Shown here piece by piece: positions 10,431-21,545 of a stretch of DNA of 64,000 bases. Under the pieces are notes generated by a model, which was not told the origin of the DNA, made no database searches, and saw only the letters and a list, made by a program, of their open reading frames with translations. Each line of letters starts with the position of its first letter. The stretch's first letter is position 1. The position numbers and the translations under genes are program-made. Location: positions 6,635 to 70,634 of the forward strand of contig VSDK01022083.1 in the NCBI GenBank assembly GCA_009767595.1, written 5' to 3'. This stretch comes from Symbiodinium kawagutii. Lineage: Eukaryota; Sar; Dinophyceae; Suessiales; Symbiodiniaceae.

Positions 10431-11828
10431 CTCACGAATGGTTGGGGAAAACCCTTCGATGGTTTATCGTTGCCCATGAGGGTCGGTCGATGGTTGATAA
10501 TAGTGTATATTAAGCGACAACAGTAGGGGATATACCAGCTAAATGGTTTGTGATTGATAGATTTTCAATCGTTAAGAGTTGATGATGATTAAAAGTTGAT
10601 GACCTAGGGTGACTAATAATGGTACCATGAGTGATGGTTAGTGGTTAATGAAGGTGATTGTTGATGGTTGATTCGAATCGAAGGTTAATTAGTGGTTGAT
10701 GATGGTCCATGGTCAATGACGGTCCATGGTTAATGATGAATGATGGCGGTTGATGATCGCTACCCTTGGTGAAGCACTGGTTCGACGATTGCTGGTGGTT
10801 GGTGGCTGATGGTGCTGATTGGTTGAAATTCCGGTCAATGCTGGTTGATGCTGCTGGATATTGATGGTTATTGGTGGTTCAGGATTGGTGAACGTAGTGG
10901 TTGACTAATAGCCAACTGATTGTTGATTAATGGTTGATGGTTGTTGGCAGTGGCTGATGGTGGTTCATACTGCTGCTTAATGATGAGTAGAAATGGTTGG
11001 TTGATGGTCAATACTTGGTTATGACGACTGATATTTCTTCAAATTGATAGTTAGAACTGGCAAATTGGTGTTTCATTCTTTGCCAATAATCGCTGCCTGA
11101 TGCAAAAGAAACTGCGGCGGATAAATGATAACTGGACACCCGGGATTGTTGTCCGTTCTCGTTGCTGACAGAACTCAGCCGGCCTTTGGGCACTTGGATG
11201 TCCCTTGGGTTCTATCAGCGCTCCCTATCCACCTCCCTATCCACCTAGATACCAGGATGAGCCATTTGTGGGAAGCCCTTAAAATAGATGGTTGCTCAAA
11301 ACATGGGCTGGTTCATGCAAGTATTATATCAACATGAACCGGCTATGTTGAGAACCAGCCTTACAATAGAGTGGTTCGCCAAAATTGATTGTCATATCCT
11401 TTCTCTTATATTTCAAGAACATTTTTCAATGAACCATGAACCACCAGTAAGCACCTAGCTAAAATCCTGAGTTCAAACATTTGGCAATTGAACTCACAAA
11501 AATGGCAAATTCATATTGACAAACCGCTCCGAGTAGCTCACCAGCTCAATAGATTGTGCTCACCATTGAGTAGGAGGCTTTAAAAACTGCATCATGATGA
11601 TGAGCACAATCCTACTCAGATGGTGTTTTCCATTGTTTTTCCATATCCTTCTTGGTTCTTGATAATTATACCAGCTCTTTGTATAATAATCATTTACATA
11701 TGCTGGTATAATATTACTTTTCCTACTCTTGGTTCTTCCCATTGGTTCTTCCCAGCATTCACAACCAAATCTCCCAGAAAACTTTTGAACGACCTCGAAT
11801 TGAAACCTCACCACTGAGGTTTCGGGAC
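10431..11828. other. transporter intron; rejected open island 11008-11215
   Basis: Mostly TGGTTGATGG filler. The minus-strand frame at 11008-11215 is open for about 65 codons and looks protein-like (..KGRLSSVSNENGQQSR..), but the transporter frame joins 11829 directly to 10430, so it is treated as intronic. Confidence 0.4.
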
Positions 11829-11881
11829 ATTCAGCGCCAGAACAAATGCCACAATGGCCACACCGGAGAAACACGAGGCGC
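11829..11881 (-). CDS. AAAP amino-acid transporter exon, helix 1 end and helix 2
   Basis: 53 nt on the minus strand encoding ASCFSGVAIVAFVLALN. The acceptor is CCAG followed by GC, and the last base of exon 12374-12448 completes the first Gly codon. Joined, the two give ..LPWSLAGASCFSGVAIVAFV, which continues helix 1 into helix 2 as in AAAP family members. The donor is GTCCCG. Island GC content is well above the flanks. Together with 12374-12448 and 10386-10430 this is the best homology evidence in the window. Confidence 0.6.
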
Positions 11882-12373
11882 CTGGCGCAGGGCCCTGGTC
11901 GAGGAAAACCTACAGAAACCCAACCATTCTGTTTTTGTCATAAGCTGAAGCCATTTGTGAAGAAAATGCCCAACAATTGGTGATGAATCAATTCATAAGT
12001 GGTATAATTGGTGATTTGATTCAGGGACTCAAGGCGTGCTTGCTTGCTGGCTTGCTTGCATGCCTCCTTCCCTGCTTTCCTCCTTCTCTGCTTGCTTCTT
12101 CTTTCTTTTTGAATCGGAAAAAAACATCGGAAAGCAATTCCTAGAAAATGACCCCCCGGAGCTTTGGTTTCCTTTTACTTTCCCCTTTCCCAAGTCAAGC
12201 TTTTAAAGGGTCAAAACGTACTTTTCGGCCTCCGAAATTCACGTTTAGGTGCTTTTTTGCATCCCAAGTCCGGCTTTGGCTTCCTTTTTACAAGACCTTT
12301 CCAAAAAATCGAGTACAACCCGTAATGGAAAAAGACCTTTCCAAAATCAAAGTGTCAACCCCGACGGAGACGC
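11882..12373. other. putative GC-AG intron of the transporter
   Basis: On the minus strand it begins GCGTCT after CAG and ends CGCCAG. The hexamer CAGGCG is present at both exon-intron boundaries. The interior has a CTTGCTTGC/CCTTCC run at 12036-12110. A GT donor at the same place cannot restore the reading frame. Confidence 0.5.
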
Positions 12374-12448
12374 CTGCCAAACTCCATGGTAAGGTGAAGA
12401 GCCCCGTGCCCAAGCCGCAGACCACGATGTTCAGGGTCAATTGAGCTC
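12374..12448 (-). CDS. AAAP amino-acid transporter exon, helix 1
   Basis: 75 nt on the minus strand, after ACTTCAG followed by G. It encodes QLTLNIVVCGLGTGLFTLPW and then SLA plus the first base of a Gly codon. The G-x-GTGLFxLPW..AG pattern in an amphipathic first helix is the signature of the Aa_trans/AAAP family (vesicular and plasma-membrane amino-acid transporters, SLC32/36/38 relatives), where it lines the substrate site. The upstream N-terminal tail was not identified; in the family it is variable. The plus strand is open too but has no such match. Gene is broken into exons of 45-75 nt. Confidence 0.65.
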
Positions 12449-12767
12449 CTGAAGTCTGATGGGGATCACGCTGTCAAAGTCCAATGCTGCTTAACGAATC
12501 TATGATTTCATGGCAAAGCAACAAATAATGGGAATTTCACTTCATCATGTTAATACTTACCAATATGAGGGATCACTATGGATCCGTATGAATCGCTGTG
12601 GATCACTATGGATGCCAAATAATGTCTGATTAGTGGTTAGTTGTATGGTTGTAGCCATTATCAGCCAGTACTTGGATTTGCAGGGGACGAGGTTCGTTCC
12701 TTGGGATAGAGCCATGCTAACCCTGCAAGGTGGGTAAAGCAACCCCTATAACCATGGTGGATGTTAC
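12449..12767. other. intron; weak open stretch
   Basis: Contains repeated GGATCACTATGGAT/GGATCCGTATGAATC units near 12570-12612. A minus-strand stretch near 12665-12728 starts after TTGCAG and reads VSMALSQGTNLVPCKSK before a GTACTGG donor; it may be another small exon. Confidence 0.35.
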
Positions 12768-12841
12768 CATTATTCCCCACGATTGGCCATACTGAAACTT
12801 CTCCCGAAGCAACTGGGTAGGATCGAAGCGCAGCTTGGTCA
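12768..12841 (-). CDS. exon candidate upstream of the transporter
   Basis: 74 nt on the minus strand between a CCCTTTCAG acceptor and a GTAACA donor: TG plus 24 codons reading TKLRFDPTQLLREKFQYGQS then WGIM. The acceptor has a good pyrimidine tract. It lies about 320 bp upstream of the helix 1 exon and could be the N-terminal tail of the transporter or the end of the preceding gene. No family recognised. Confidence 0.4.
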
Positions 12842-13429
12842 CTGAAAGGGGGGCTAAATGTCACCGATAAAACATCGATGAATGTAATTTTCAAGCATCT
12901 ATCATCAATAGAACTTCTGCTTTCATCAAGTATGATAAATGATGTCTGATAGTTTTGGACTCGTATCATCAATCATCAAATATCAAACTATCATAAATTG
13001 ATAGAGACACTGAGAAGAATGATGACATGAACACTTGTAAACAGCAGTGATCCTGGCTACAGTTATGAACAATCGTGATAGTACTTTCAGTTACGAACTG
13101 AGATAACACATAACAACAATAATGATGCCCACCACGTCAGATGCTTCTCGCGGGCACGTTATCAAGTATGAAACATGAGAGTGAACATGACACTGATCAT
13201 CAAGTATCAGGTGTTCCTTCATTTCAAAAGTATACAGTATACTAAAGATATGCTCTTCAAATTGGCGATCCAACATCTCAGTCGGATGGATGCGCTGATA
13301 AACAATGTCTGAAGCCACCCTACGGCTACGTAATAGCGATGTTGTCATTGACAATGTGCTATAGTAATGATGATATCGCTGATTATAATGAAGATATTAA
13401 TGTCACAATCATGATCGGTAACAACTCAC

Positions 13430-13486
13430 AGAGTGAACTAGCAAAGCATCTATCTGGAAGTGCCTTTCCTGTTGTACACCTTTGAC
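13430..13486 (-). CDS. exon candidate, unknown protein
   Basis: Exactly 19 codons on the minus strand from a GGGAG acceptor followed by G to a perfect GTGAGT donor. Reads VKGVQQERHFQIDALLVHS, a likely helix. It lies 40 bp downstream of candidate 13526-13613, too close for a normal intron in most eukaryotes, and the phases of the two do not match with GT-AG ends, so one boundary is wrong or only one is real. Confidence 0.35.
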
Positions 13487-13525
13487 CTCCCAGGTCAGTT
13501 ACAGTTGGCAGCACCAGGTATCTAC

Positions 13526-13613
13526 AACTCAGATTTGCAAGGCTTTAGCGCATCAGCAAAGAAGACACGCTGTGACACGTGTCGTGGATATGTCACAGCT
13601 GCTGATTTGAAAC
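13526..13613 (-). CDS. exon candidate, unknown protein
   Basis: 88 nt on the minus strand after GTCAAG followed by G, open to a GTAGAT donor that overlaps an in-frame TAG. Reads FKSAAVTYPRHVSQRVFFAD then ALKPCKSE. If the donor is not used, this would be a C-terminus ending ..KSEL, a KDEL-like tail, which may be coincidence. No family recognised. Confidence 0.35.
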
Positions 13614-13794
13614 CTTGACCAACACCAGCCGCCACCTCAAATAAAGCATCAATTTAGGTTGGTAAAACAGAACTGAATCGTAATTTCAAACCGAGTGTTC
13701 CCTGATTTGAATTTCTGGTACTCACAATAAAACAACTTTGGGGTTTCATGTTTGGTGAAATGGGTCTGCAGCCCATATAATCTTCTATTGCAAC

Positions 13795-13878
13795 CTCTTT
13801 CCTGTTTTTGTTTTCGTTGAGCTTGTAGCAGTCGAGAATGCCAGCTATCTTGTCCCAAGAATCGATCGTTAACAAATG
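13795..13878 (-). CDS. exon candidate, unknown protein
   Basis: Exactly 28 codons on the minus strand between a CTATTTTTCAG acceptor with a strong pyrimidine tract and a GTTGCAA donor. Reads HLLTIDSWDKIAGILDCYKL then NENKNRKE. The same GTTGCA donor sequence occurs at other candidates (24762-24769 and near 7910). Helix-forming, charged segment; no family recognised. Confidence 0.4.
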
Positions 13879-14329
13879 CTGAAAAATAGCTGAGTACTGG
13901 AAGAAGAACTAGTGGGGCACAAGAATAGAAAATTTATTGGAGATCATTCATAACTTCAACAGCATGGTCCATTCTGTTTCGTTGTTACTTCAAATGCTTG
14001 TGACGGCATAATGTTGTGTTACAACAATCCCCAAAGCTGCGAGGGAAAAAGGGTTAATGACTGTCCGAATGAGTATCATAATCATCACCATTATCCAACA
14101 AAGACTGTTGCACCTATATAACGACAAATGAGAATAACAAGCATGATAATCATATCAAAGAAGCAAACAAGCAAGCGACCGTAGCAATGACCCAAGAAAG
14201 AATCATGACAATAAACAAGAAGTCAATAACAACCCCAAAAAACTCACCAACATTGTTGTTGAATCGGTGCAGTTGCTGCTTGCTATGGAAAAAAACATAA
14301 CGCCAAGAAGTAGGATTTGACTTACTTAT

Positions 14330-14439
14330 CTGGTTGGTGGTTTCAACATGTTTCAACCCCTATGGAAAACACTAGTCAACCAACAAACCATTTCTTCATA
14401 CTAGGGAAAATGAAAAACATCTTCAAGACAACCAGCCAG
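14330..14439. mobile_element. family A introner-like element
   Basis: 110 bp; left end CTGGTTGGTGGTTTCAAC, right end GACAACCAGCCAG. Contains an internal duplication (TTTCAACATGTTTCAACCCC) and the family core AACCAACAAACCATTT. Confidence 0.8.
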
Positions 14440-14715
14440 TTTTGGCACCAACAAGACCCTACTTGGATGCGCATTCCCAGGGCTTGTACCTGGATACATT
14501 CACTATGGTTTAACAGGGTTTAGTTCACCCACCTTCCCTGGCTTCCAGGGAAGTGGGCTTTTGCACATCCAGTGGTTACGCATACGAGTTCGAATTCTGA
14601 CACGATTGCATAACAATTCTTTTTTCTGAACCACACGGTAAAACCCTCAAGCTTACTGGTTAGTAGATAATGGTTTTCTATAGTGATTTATCAATGGTTG
14701 AGCATGGTAAATTCT

Positions 14716-14793
14716 TGGTATTTCTCAAAATAGCCCACCCCCCCAATCATCAATGTCTTGTATTTTCCGGGTCCCATTTTTTGAGAAACACCT
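14716..14793. mobile_element. family B introner-like element, short
   Basis: Ends TTGGTATTTCTCAAAATAG and CCCATTTTTTGAGAAACACC, with CCCACCCCCCCAATCATC next to the left end as in other copies. Confidence 0.65.
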
Positions 14794-15016
14794 ATTTGGT
14801 ATAACCTCAAAACCTAATCTTCATAATGGATGTTCAGCAAAACACTTGCAATCAATCAACTCACTCACATCACGATATGCTTGAACCAACAACATCCCAA
14901 CAGCTATCAACCAGTGTCAATCATTATCAACAGCTATTAAGCATCATTAACCATCATTAGAGATACTCAAGCTATGCTATTAACCAGTAATAATCGTCAT
15001 TAACCACCGTTTAGCA

Positions 15017-15023
15017 CCATCAC

Positions 15024-15078
<55 letters not shown>

Positions 15079-15168
15079 TCATCATCATGATCATGATCAT
15101 GATCATGATCATGATCATCATCATCGTCATGGTCATCATCATCGTCATCATCATCATCATCATCATCA
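15017..15168. repeat. (ATC)n with GATCAT palindromic block
   Basis: About 20 ATC units, then repeated ATGATC (perfectly palindromic, capable of cruciform), then ATC and ATCGTC units. Confidence 0.95.
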
Positions 15169-15320
15169 ACCATCAATAGCTTTTTTAATCATCATGCATC
15201 ATCATGATCATAATCATTCTTAATCATCAACCATCATTATTAACAGCGCTTAACCATCAACAACCCTCGTTAGAGATACTCAAACTATGTTATCAACCAG
15301 AAATAGTAATAACAATAATA

Positions 15321-15585
15321 ATAATCATCATCATCATCGTCATCATCATCGTCATCATCATCATCATCATCATCGTCATCATCATCGTCATCATCATCAT
15401 CATCGTCATCATCATCATCATCGTCATCATCATCATCATCATCATCGTCATCATCATCATCATCGTCGTCATCATCATCATCATCGTCATCATCATCATC
15501 ATCATCATCATCGTCATCATCATCGTCATCATCATCATCATCGTCATCACCATCATCATCATCGTCGTCATCATCATCATCATCG

Positions 15586-15623
<38 letters not shown>

Positions 15624-15627
15624 GTCA
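15321..15627. repeat. ATC/ATCGTC hexamer-patterned microsatellite
   Basis: About 300 bp of ATC with GTC substitutions at quasi-regular positions. It is open in several frames as polyhistidine/arginine or isoleucine on plus and polyaspartate or methionine on minus; none is a gene. Confidence 0.97.
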
Positions 15628-15701
15628 ACCGTTAATAGCACTTATTGAAGATGGTCATCAACCATCACAAATCATCATCACTCATCACCAACTCATCCAA
15701 C

Positions 15702-15780
15702 CTCGGCGCCGCGTCCTGTGGCGGTCCCTTGGGGCGGGCCCTTTTTCAGGAGCTGCGTGCACTCGGTGGCTGGCACCTTC
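15702..15780 (-). CDS. exon candidate, unknown protein
   Basis: 79 nt, one of the most GC-rich islands of the window. On the minus strand it runs from a CCCTCCCCAG acceptor followed by G to a GTTGG donor: one base plus 26 codons reading KVPATECTQLLKKGPPQGTA then TGRGAE. The plus strand is also open (LGAASCGGPLGRALFQELRA then LGGWHLPG), with a faint likeness to the N-terminal region of M13 metallopeptidases (PL..LL..LGGW). The minus reading is favoured by both splice sites and the direction of the transporter. Confidence 0.4.
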
Positions 15781-16832
15781 CTGGGGAGGGGCAAAAAATG
15801 ATGGGCAAATGGCTATGGATCAATAGCACATGATAGTTAAACGGCTAGAAATGATGGTGAAATGGATAGAAATGATGGTGAAATGGCTATCGGGTTGATT
15901 CATGATTAAGTTTATAATCATGGTCAATGACTAATGGCTAAACAAATGAGGGTTGATGGCAATATTAGGTTGGATGATCACATAGCTATTTAATAATCCA
16001 TACTTAATGATGGTTAATGGCAATAGCTATGGTGTTTCCATTAACCATCAAGTAGCAATGATTAATCCATCAAGTTTATGGGGTTGATTCATGATTGGTT
16101 GTCCCCAAAAATGATTAATGAACCATCAAGTTTATGGACCGAACACAAGAATACATTTGGTAATACGATGACAAAGAAAAAATGTCGATCAAACCACCAA
16201 CCAGCTGATGGTTAGCGATGGTTCAATACTTGACAATGAATGGTTCATGATGGGCAGTCAGTGGTTCCTGCTTACGACAAAATGCTAAATCATTCATAGT
16301 CATTGGTTGGCGATTAATCGGTCAATTGTTGCTCAACTGCTAGGCGAGCATGGTTGACACTGGTTAACACAAAAGGGATCTCAAAAGGTTAACGATGGCT
16401 AATAGTGATAAGTCATTTTAGATCTATTGTTTGCCAGTATGAACAATGCCTGATCAATTAACCATTTTGATGCTGAACAATGGATCTGTAAACCATGGTT
16501 ACTGAGGGTTAGCGATGCTTGATCAATTCTGAGCAATGGTTAGCACTGATTTTTGGTGGTCGATGGTCATTGCTGGTTTTCACGGTCTTTTTCTCATGTA
16601 AGGAGGTGAATCGCTACAGCTTAATAACGACTACTAGTCATTCATCATTCACCAGTGGCGTGTCATGATTAAATAATGATGCTAAATCACGATTAATCGT
16701 GGCTGGAACTAGTTCATGGCGGTATGATTTTGGGGGTTCAAGGAGAGCCTTGACCCATCTCAAAACGAAAAGTTTCCTTATCTGAAATATGAAATATGAC
16801 CATAACTTGAGATGTTTGATGTTCATGGGTAC
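15781..16832. other. intron filler
   Basis: A 20-bp direct duplication (AGAAATGATGGTGAAATGG twice, 15848-15886) and a degenerate family A right end (CAAACCACCAACCAG) at about 16190-16204. Otherwise TGGTTAATGG-type filler. Confidence 0.45.
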
Positions 16833-16999
16833 CATTCACTGGACACCTTCGTTGCAGTTCAAGGCGCGTATTGCTATTTGTTTGCATTGCTTCCGTCATC
16901 TCATGGCGGATGCGAAGTCGTTGGTTGGGAACCCAACGAACGGTGCCCACGGGTGTTCCCGGGCACGATGGTATGGAGAGAGACCAGCGGGGCTCGCCG
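16833..16999 (-). CDS. exon candidate, unknown protein
   Basis: 167 nt on the minus strand between a GCCCTTTCAG acceptor and a GTACCC donor: one base, 55 codons, one base. Reads ..SIPSCPGTPVGTVRWVPNQR.. and ..HEMTEAMQTNSNTRLELQRR... The acceptor has a pyrimidine tract. Two plus-strand frames are also open over the same island, which lowers certainty. No domain recognised. Confidence 0.4.
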
Positions 17000-17447
17000 C
17001 TGAAAGGGCAGCGATGCATAGAATGCAGTCACAGTGGAAGAACCACAGGAAGTTGGGAAGGAAATAACGTTTTTTTTGCTCAGTAATGGTAGTAATAGTA
17101 GAAACAGTAGTAATGGTGGCAATGATAGTTGATAGTGGTAGTTTATAGTGGAAGTTGATAGTGGGAATCGATTGTTGTGAAGCTTTTGTTAATTATTAGT
17201 TGTTTTTCTAAAATCTGATCACCTATCTTAAGAAAAGACTCAAGCTGCATTTACACCACCTGCTTGCAAGCAAATAGATGGAATCCGATAAATACATATG
17301 GGTCTTATATCATTGCTTTTGAAGTTTGATTCCCTGTTTTTGAACACCAGGAATCATCAATTCCAAAGTAGTGAAGGACAGCCCGGGGGTTGATGGTGGG
17401 TGACGCTGCCCACCCTGGGGGCCAATCATGATGTCTTGATCACTCAC

Positions 17448-17510
17448 GATCTGGAGCTGTTCATTCCATGCTTCTGAGAGGTTTTCGATCAGTTGGTACA
17501 TTTTCCTCAA
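17448..17510 (-). CDS. exon candidate with upstream in-frame TAG
   Basis: Exactly 21 codons ending at a perfect GTGAGT donor on the minus strand. Reads LRKMYQLIENLSEAWNEQLQ then I; strongly helical with coiled-coil-like spacing. Directly upstream the same frame continues as ..MVVTMGPEAACAKVDAE followed by TAG at 17511-17513. Either the TAG is the intron end (TAG acceptor), or the upstream run is accidental, or a stop has disrupted a once continuous exon. Confidence 0.4.
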
Positions 17511-18075
17511 CTACTCAGCATCAACCTTAGCGCAGGCTGCTTCCGGCCCCATTGTAACCACCATGACTATAGCTGCAGGATCATCCCATAGGCAAAGTGC
17601 TTAGGAACCAAACACATTGCTGTCATGTCGTGCCATCCTGCACCAGCGATGCAGACATACCAGGGCCACCATATGCATCTCTTGTTCCGGTTTAGATCAC
17701 TATTTCACGAATGGATCTACATCTTCGTAGAGACTCAAACGCAGCCTCTGTATGACTACTTCGTAAATGCGCTCTGTATGTCTATTTCCTAAATGCCGCT
17801 GGCTTATGGTCCAAGCTTTTGAAGATTCTCGCGGTTCTTATTTTGAAGAAGCATCGACGTCAGGTGTATGCCATTACTAATTCTTATGCTGGTTTGCTGG
17901 TTGATACTTGAGATAGGCAGCATAGCCATACAATGGCTCATGCATGTTGAAGAATGGCTCATGCGTGTTGTAGAATGGCTCATGCATGTTGTAGTTTTTA
18001 TCACGCCATGACTAACTAATCATAAATCATTGGAGTTGGCATATGTTGGTATAACAATCTCAATTTTCCGTCAAT

Positions 18076-18190
18076 TACCTTCTGGTAAACTAAGATAGCA
18101 ATAGAAAATCCACCCTAAATGGATGATTTCCTAGGGTTTTCCTAACAAAATGCTGGATTTTCCATTGCAATGTTAGTTTACCAAAGGGTA
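18076..18190. mobile_element. family E inverted-repeat element
   Basis: About 115 bp. Left end TACCTTCTGGTAAACTAAGA then TAGCAAT.GAAAATCCA; right end is its reverse complement with few mismatches (TGGATTTTCCATTGCAATG then TTAGTTTACCAAAGGGTA). Interior GATGATTTCCTAGGGTTTTCC. Related to 45465-45596. Confidence 0.85.
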
Positions 18191-20554
18191 ACATAATAGG
18201 GCACCTTAAGATGCTGTATGTTTGTTGGTTGAGACTTTATGATGACCAAAATCAAATCATATGATCCGTTTGCACGAAAAAACACCCAAACTATGACCTA
18301 GGCACAGCAATGGATTGTCCAAGCATAACCATTACATACCAACAAATGTCAGCTCATACACCGTCCAATGAGAAGCCTACAACGTTTGTACCACCCGAAT
18401 TGACCGTAGTTGATAGATGGTTTATTGTTGATGATGGCAAATCTTCAACAATACTGGTTAACAATTGTAACTGAGCGTTCATGCTAAACACCAATGGATT
18501 TCTTGTTGTCAAAGGTGTCGGAATGGGAAGCAAAGCATGGCCAATCCACCATGGGTTCCCAGTGCTTGGATTCCGCACCTGACTTCATCTGTGAGTTTTT
18601 TTTTATCACTTGGATTGGATCACCTGTTGATCTGTTTTCCAGTGTTGCAAACCAACCATTGATCATCATTAACCAAGTTTTGCTGGGTTTGTATTTTTAT
18701 ATCCACTGTAACAACTAATTCACCAAGTTTCAGCTAACAATCAACCAACATTCACCAACATTGACCAATATTAACCAAATATTGACCAACTATTGCTGAT
18801 TCGTCATTATACTCAGTCCGCCCTTTTTTTCGAGCTCGCAGCAGCTTTGCATCGAGAACTGATGAGGTTTGTTCGGACTTGGGCCACAGTGTTCCACAAG
18901 GGAACCTCAACAAACAATGGTAGGGACTAAGGCTATGATCAACCATGATTGTGGATTGTTGGTGTCCCATGATTCGGCAGTCTTGACCATTACCAGCCAG
19001 CTATAAACGCCGTAAGACCAGTGGTAGCTGATGAATTCTGTGTGGGTACTGAGTCCGTCCAAAGCTCGGCGCCGTGATTCGCGAGGCGCCAGGGAGGTTG
19101 ACAATGCTGGAACCCCGAGGCACCATGGAATCCATGGAATCGTGGGAGTTGATTCCATGTCATCATCGCCAACCGTGGAAGTGTGGCTATGGTCAGCAGA
19201 CAGTGCTTCAGGAGAATTCAATCATGGGGTAGTTCTTTAGCTGAGGATGAACCGTGCATCAGCTGTACTTAACTTATGTCTATTATATTTGTGTCAACTC
19301 CACTGAATACCTCTTGATTTACCTACCACGATGGAACTTTGTTCGAATTTCTATTGAAGGTTTTTGACTGGAACTGATCTTTGTTTGGGGTTTACCCCCT
19401 TTAACAACCCGGTTCAGGGGCATTTCAACCACCGCCATCCTAGCTGCCACATGGTAGCCATATCTGAAGCTGCCCACTAATCGGGCCATTTGACAAGCCT
19501 CAGTACCAACTGATCACCCTCGTTACCATTGTTGTTTGCCACCCGCCAAGCAATGTTCATCCATAACAAACTATTGTTGACCATTCGTCACCATTATTGA
19601 CGATGATGACCATTCATATTTCTAATACTCACCATCATCGACCTCTAGAAGTCTCCATGAATGAGACCATTCATATTTCAGATTTTCACATACTCACCAT
19701 ATTTCTCCACGAATAATTCCTAGATTGGATCAACACGCCAGTGGTTCCGACATGTCCACTTCCCAACCCTGCTTCACTTCATCACTGGCCGCCACACCCT
19801 AGAAGAAGCGACGGCCTATGCCACACAGGTTGGCAAAGGCATGTCATAATGGGGGTGGTCCATGGGGTTCAAGGAGTTACTATTTGACTAGATGACTATT
19901 ATTATTATTGTCATTGACTAGTTGACTATTATTATCATTGACTAGTTGACTCTTATTGAGAACCAATGGTAAACAATCATTGTTGGGACTAACACTATAG
20001 CTGACAATAAGCAACCATATTGAGGGTTTGTACCAACCATCAAAGAAAATGGCTGGATGAGAGCAATCCCAGTGCATGCGTTGCAGCAAACCCCTACATT
20101 TCAACGTGGATTAATCACGCGATGCTATACAATTGACCAAGCAAAGTATTCTCTTGATTCAACGGGGTTGGCAGCAGCATTGGACACCCTTGATGGTTGG
20201 TTGATACATGTTTGTGGCCGTGGATAATGGAGTATTGATAACCTCTTGCGAGACACCAATGTCCATGCCCAGCAAAGGCAACTGAACACTCATGATTATT
20301 TTTTTCGTGATTTGTTTATCTACATATTTACATGATTTTACATGTGTGTAATCATGGGCTTACTAACAATGACAATCAAATAAGCATCATGCAACGATCA
20401 ATGAATGATTGATTCACTATCCATCAACCAACCAGTATCCAACCATGAAGCAGCCATGTTACTTACATCTTGGTACGCTACTGACGATTGACGTTCACAC
20501 TGATGACAGCATACCAGTAAAATCACTGATCAAAAGATTGTCCATGCATTATTG

Positions 20555-20638
20555 CTGGTTTCCCAAAATAGGGTACTGCCAAATCATGTAATACTAATCA
20601 TTTGTCGCGGTGCACGAACAATTTTTGAGAACCCCCCT
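20555..20638. mobile_element. family B introner-like element, diverged
   Basis: CTGGTTTCCCAAAATAGGG at the left and ATTTTTGAGAACCCCCC at the right, 84 bp. Confidence 0.5.
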
Positions 20639-21447
20639 AGTCAACCTTTTACCAACCAGTCCCCAATAACGAGCCCTGAGAATGATAATTTTATCAGTAG
20701 GAAAGACCAACCATGGGCCATTCTGATCACATCAACCATGAACCAACGATTAAACAAGCATGAAGCAACCACCATTATACTTTATTAGCCACTATGATTC
20801 ACAGATAAAAACATGAAACACAACTGATGGTTGACCATGGTTATTACCTCATTTTCACCAACCATGAATTATACTTATTACAAATATTGATAGTAATGAT
20901 AACCGCCCAATTACTGTCACACTTTGGTTTTCATTGCCAACCTATGATTATCCGTTCTTGCCGCCAGATTCTTCACAACAATAATATCTTCTAAAGTTGT
21001 TAACCATATCTATAACCATCATGTGTGCTTGAGTTGCAGCATGATTTGAACCACTGGCCATCACACTTACCATGAAGTTCTGGTCTTTGTCGTTGTCAAT
21101 CTATAATCACAATCAGGGGTTCTTCTACTATTGAACCACACCAGCAACCACTGCTAAAGTTACCCCATGGATATCAAAATAGTCGTTACCACTACCAAAA
21201 TTGCCCTCCTATCAGTAAGCAGGTTTATTACCATGGCCATAAGTTTGCCTTCACGACTATTGCCATCATCTGCTACTAACCGGCGGTTATTGCCTTGATG
21301 ACTTGCTTTACCATGATGGCGGTAGGGTGACAATGGTTGATCGTATCATCGCTACCATAATATATCACCAATAGTATCGGACTATGAGATCGTACTATGG
21401 TAACATACCCCGGCGATCATGCCCTGGTATAAAACTACCATAGTATT

Positions 21448-21545
21448 CTGTTGGGTTATAATCCCTATGAAAATATGAGTCCAACAACCAATCATTCGTA
21501 AATACTTAGGAAAACACGGAAAATGTCAATCCAACCACCAACCAG
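21448..21545. mobile_element. family A introner-like element, diverged left end
   Basis: Left CTGTTGGGTTATAATCCC, core CTATGAAAATATGAGTCCAA, right CAACCACCAACCAG. Confidence 0.6.

Larger units (their letters stand above)
13879..15701. other. intron with family A and B elements and ATC arrays
   Basis: Holds a family A element (14330-14439), a diverged family B element (14716-14793) and long ATC/ATCGTC arrays (15017-15627). A minus-strand open stretch near 14440-14500 (..PGTSPGNAHPSRVLLVPK..) abuts the family A element and may be exonic. Confidence 0.45.

Noticed and set aside
11008-11215. Minus-strand frame of about 65 codons (..SNENGQQSRVSSYHLSAAVS..)
   Set aside because: It falls in the intron between transporter exons 11829-11881 and 10386-10430, which join directly in the expected family sequence.
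13526-13613. C-terminal KSEL as an ER-retention signal
   Set aside because: A GT donor overlaps the stop codon and the exon itself is unproven, so the four residues carry no weight.
15702-15780. M13 metallopeptidase fragment on the plus strand
   Set aside because: The likeness is limited to PL..L..LGGW; splice sites favour the minus strand.
15204-15826. Poly-Ile, poly-His, poly-Asp and poly-Met frames of 110-180 codons
   Set aside because: They are translations of the ATC/ATCGTC microsatellite.
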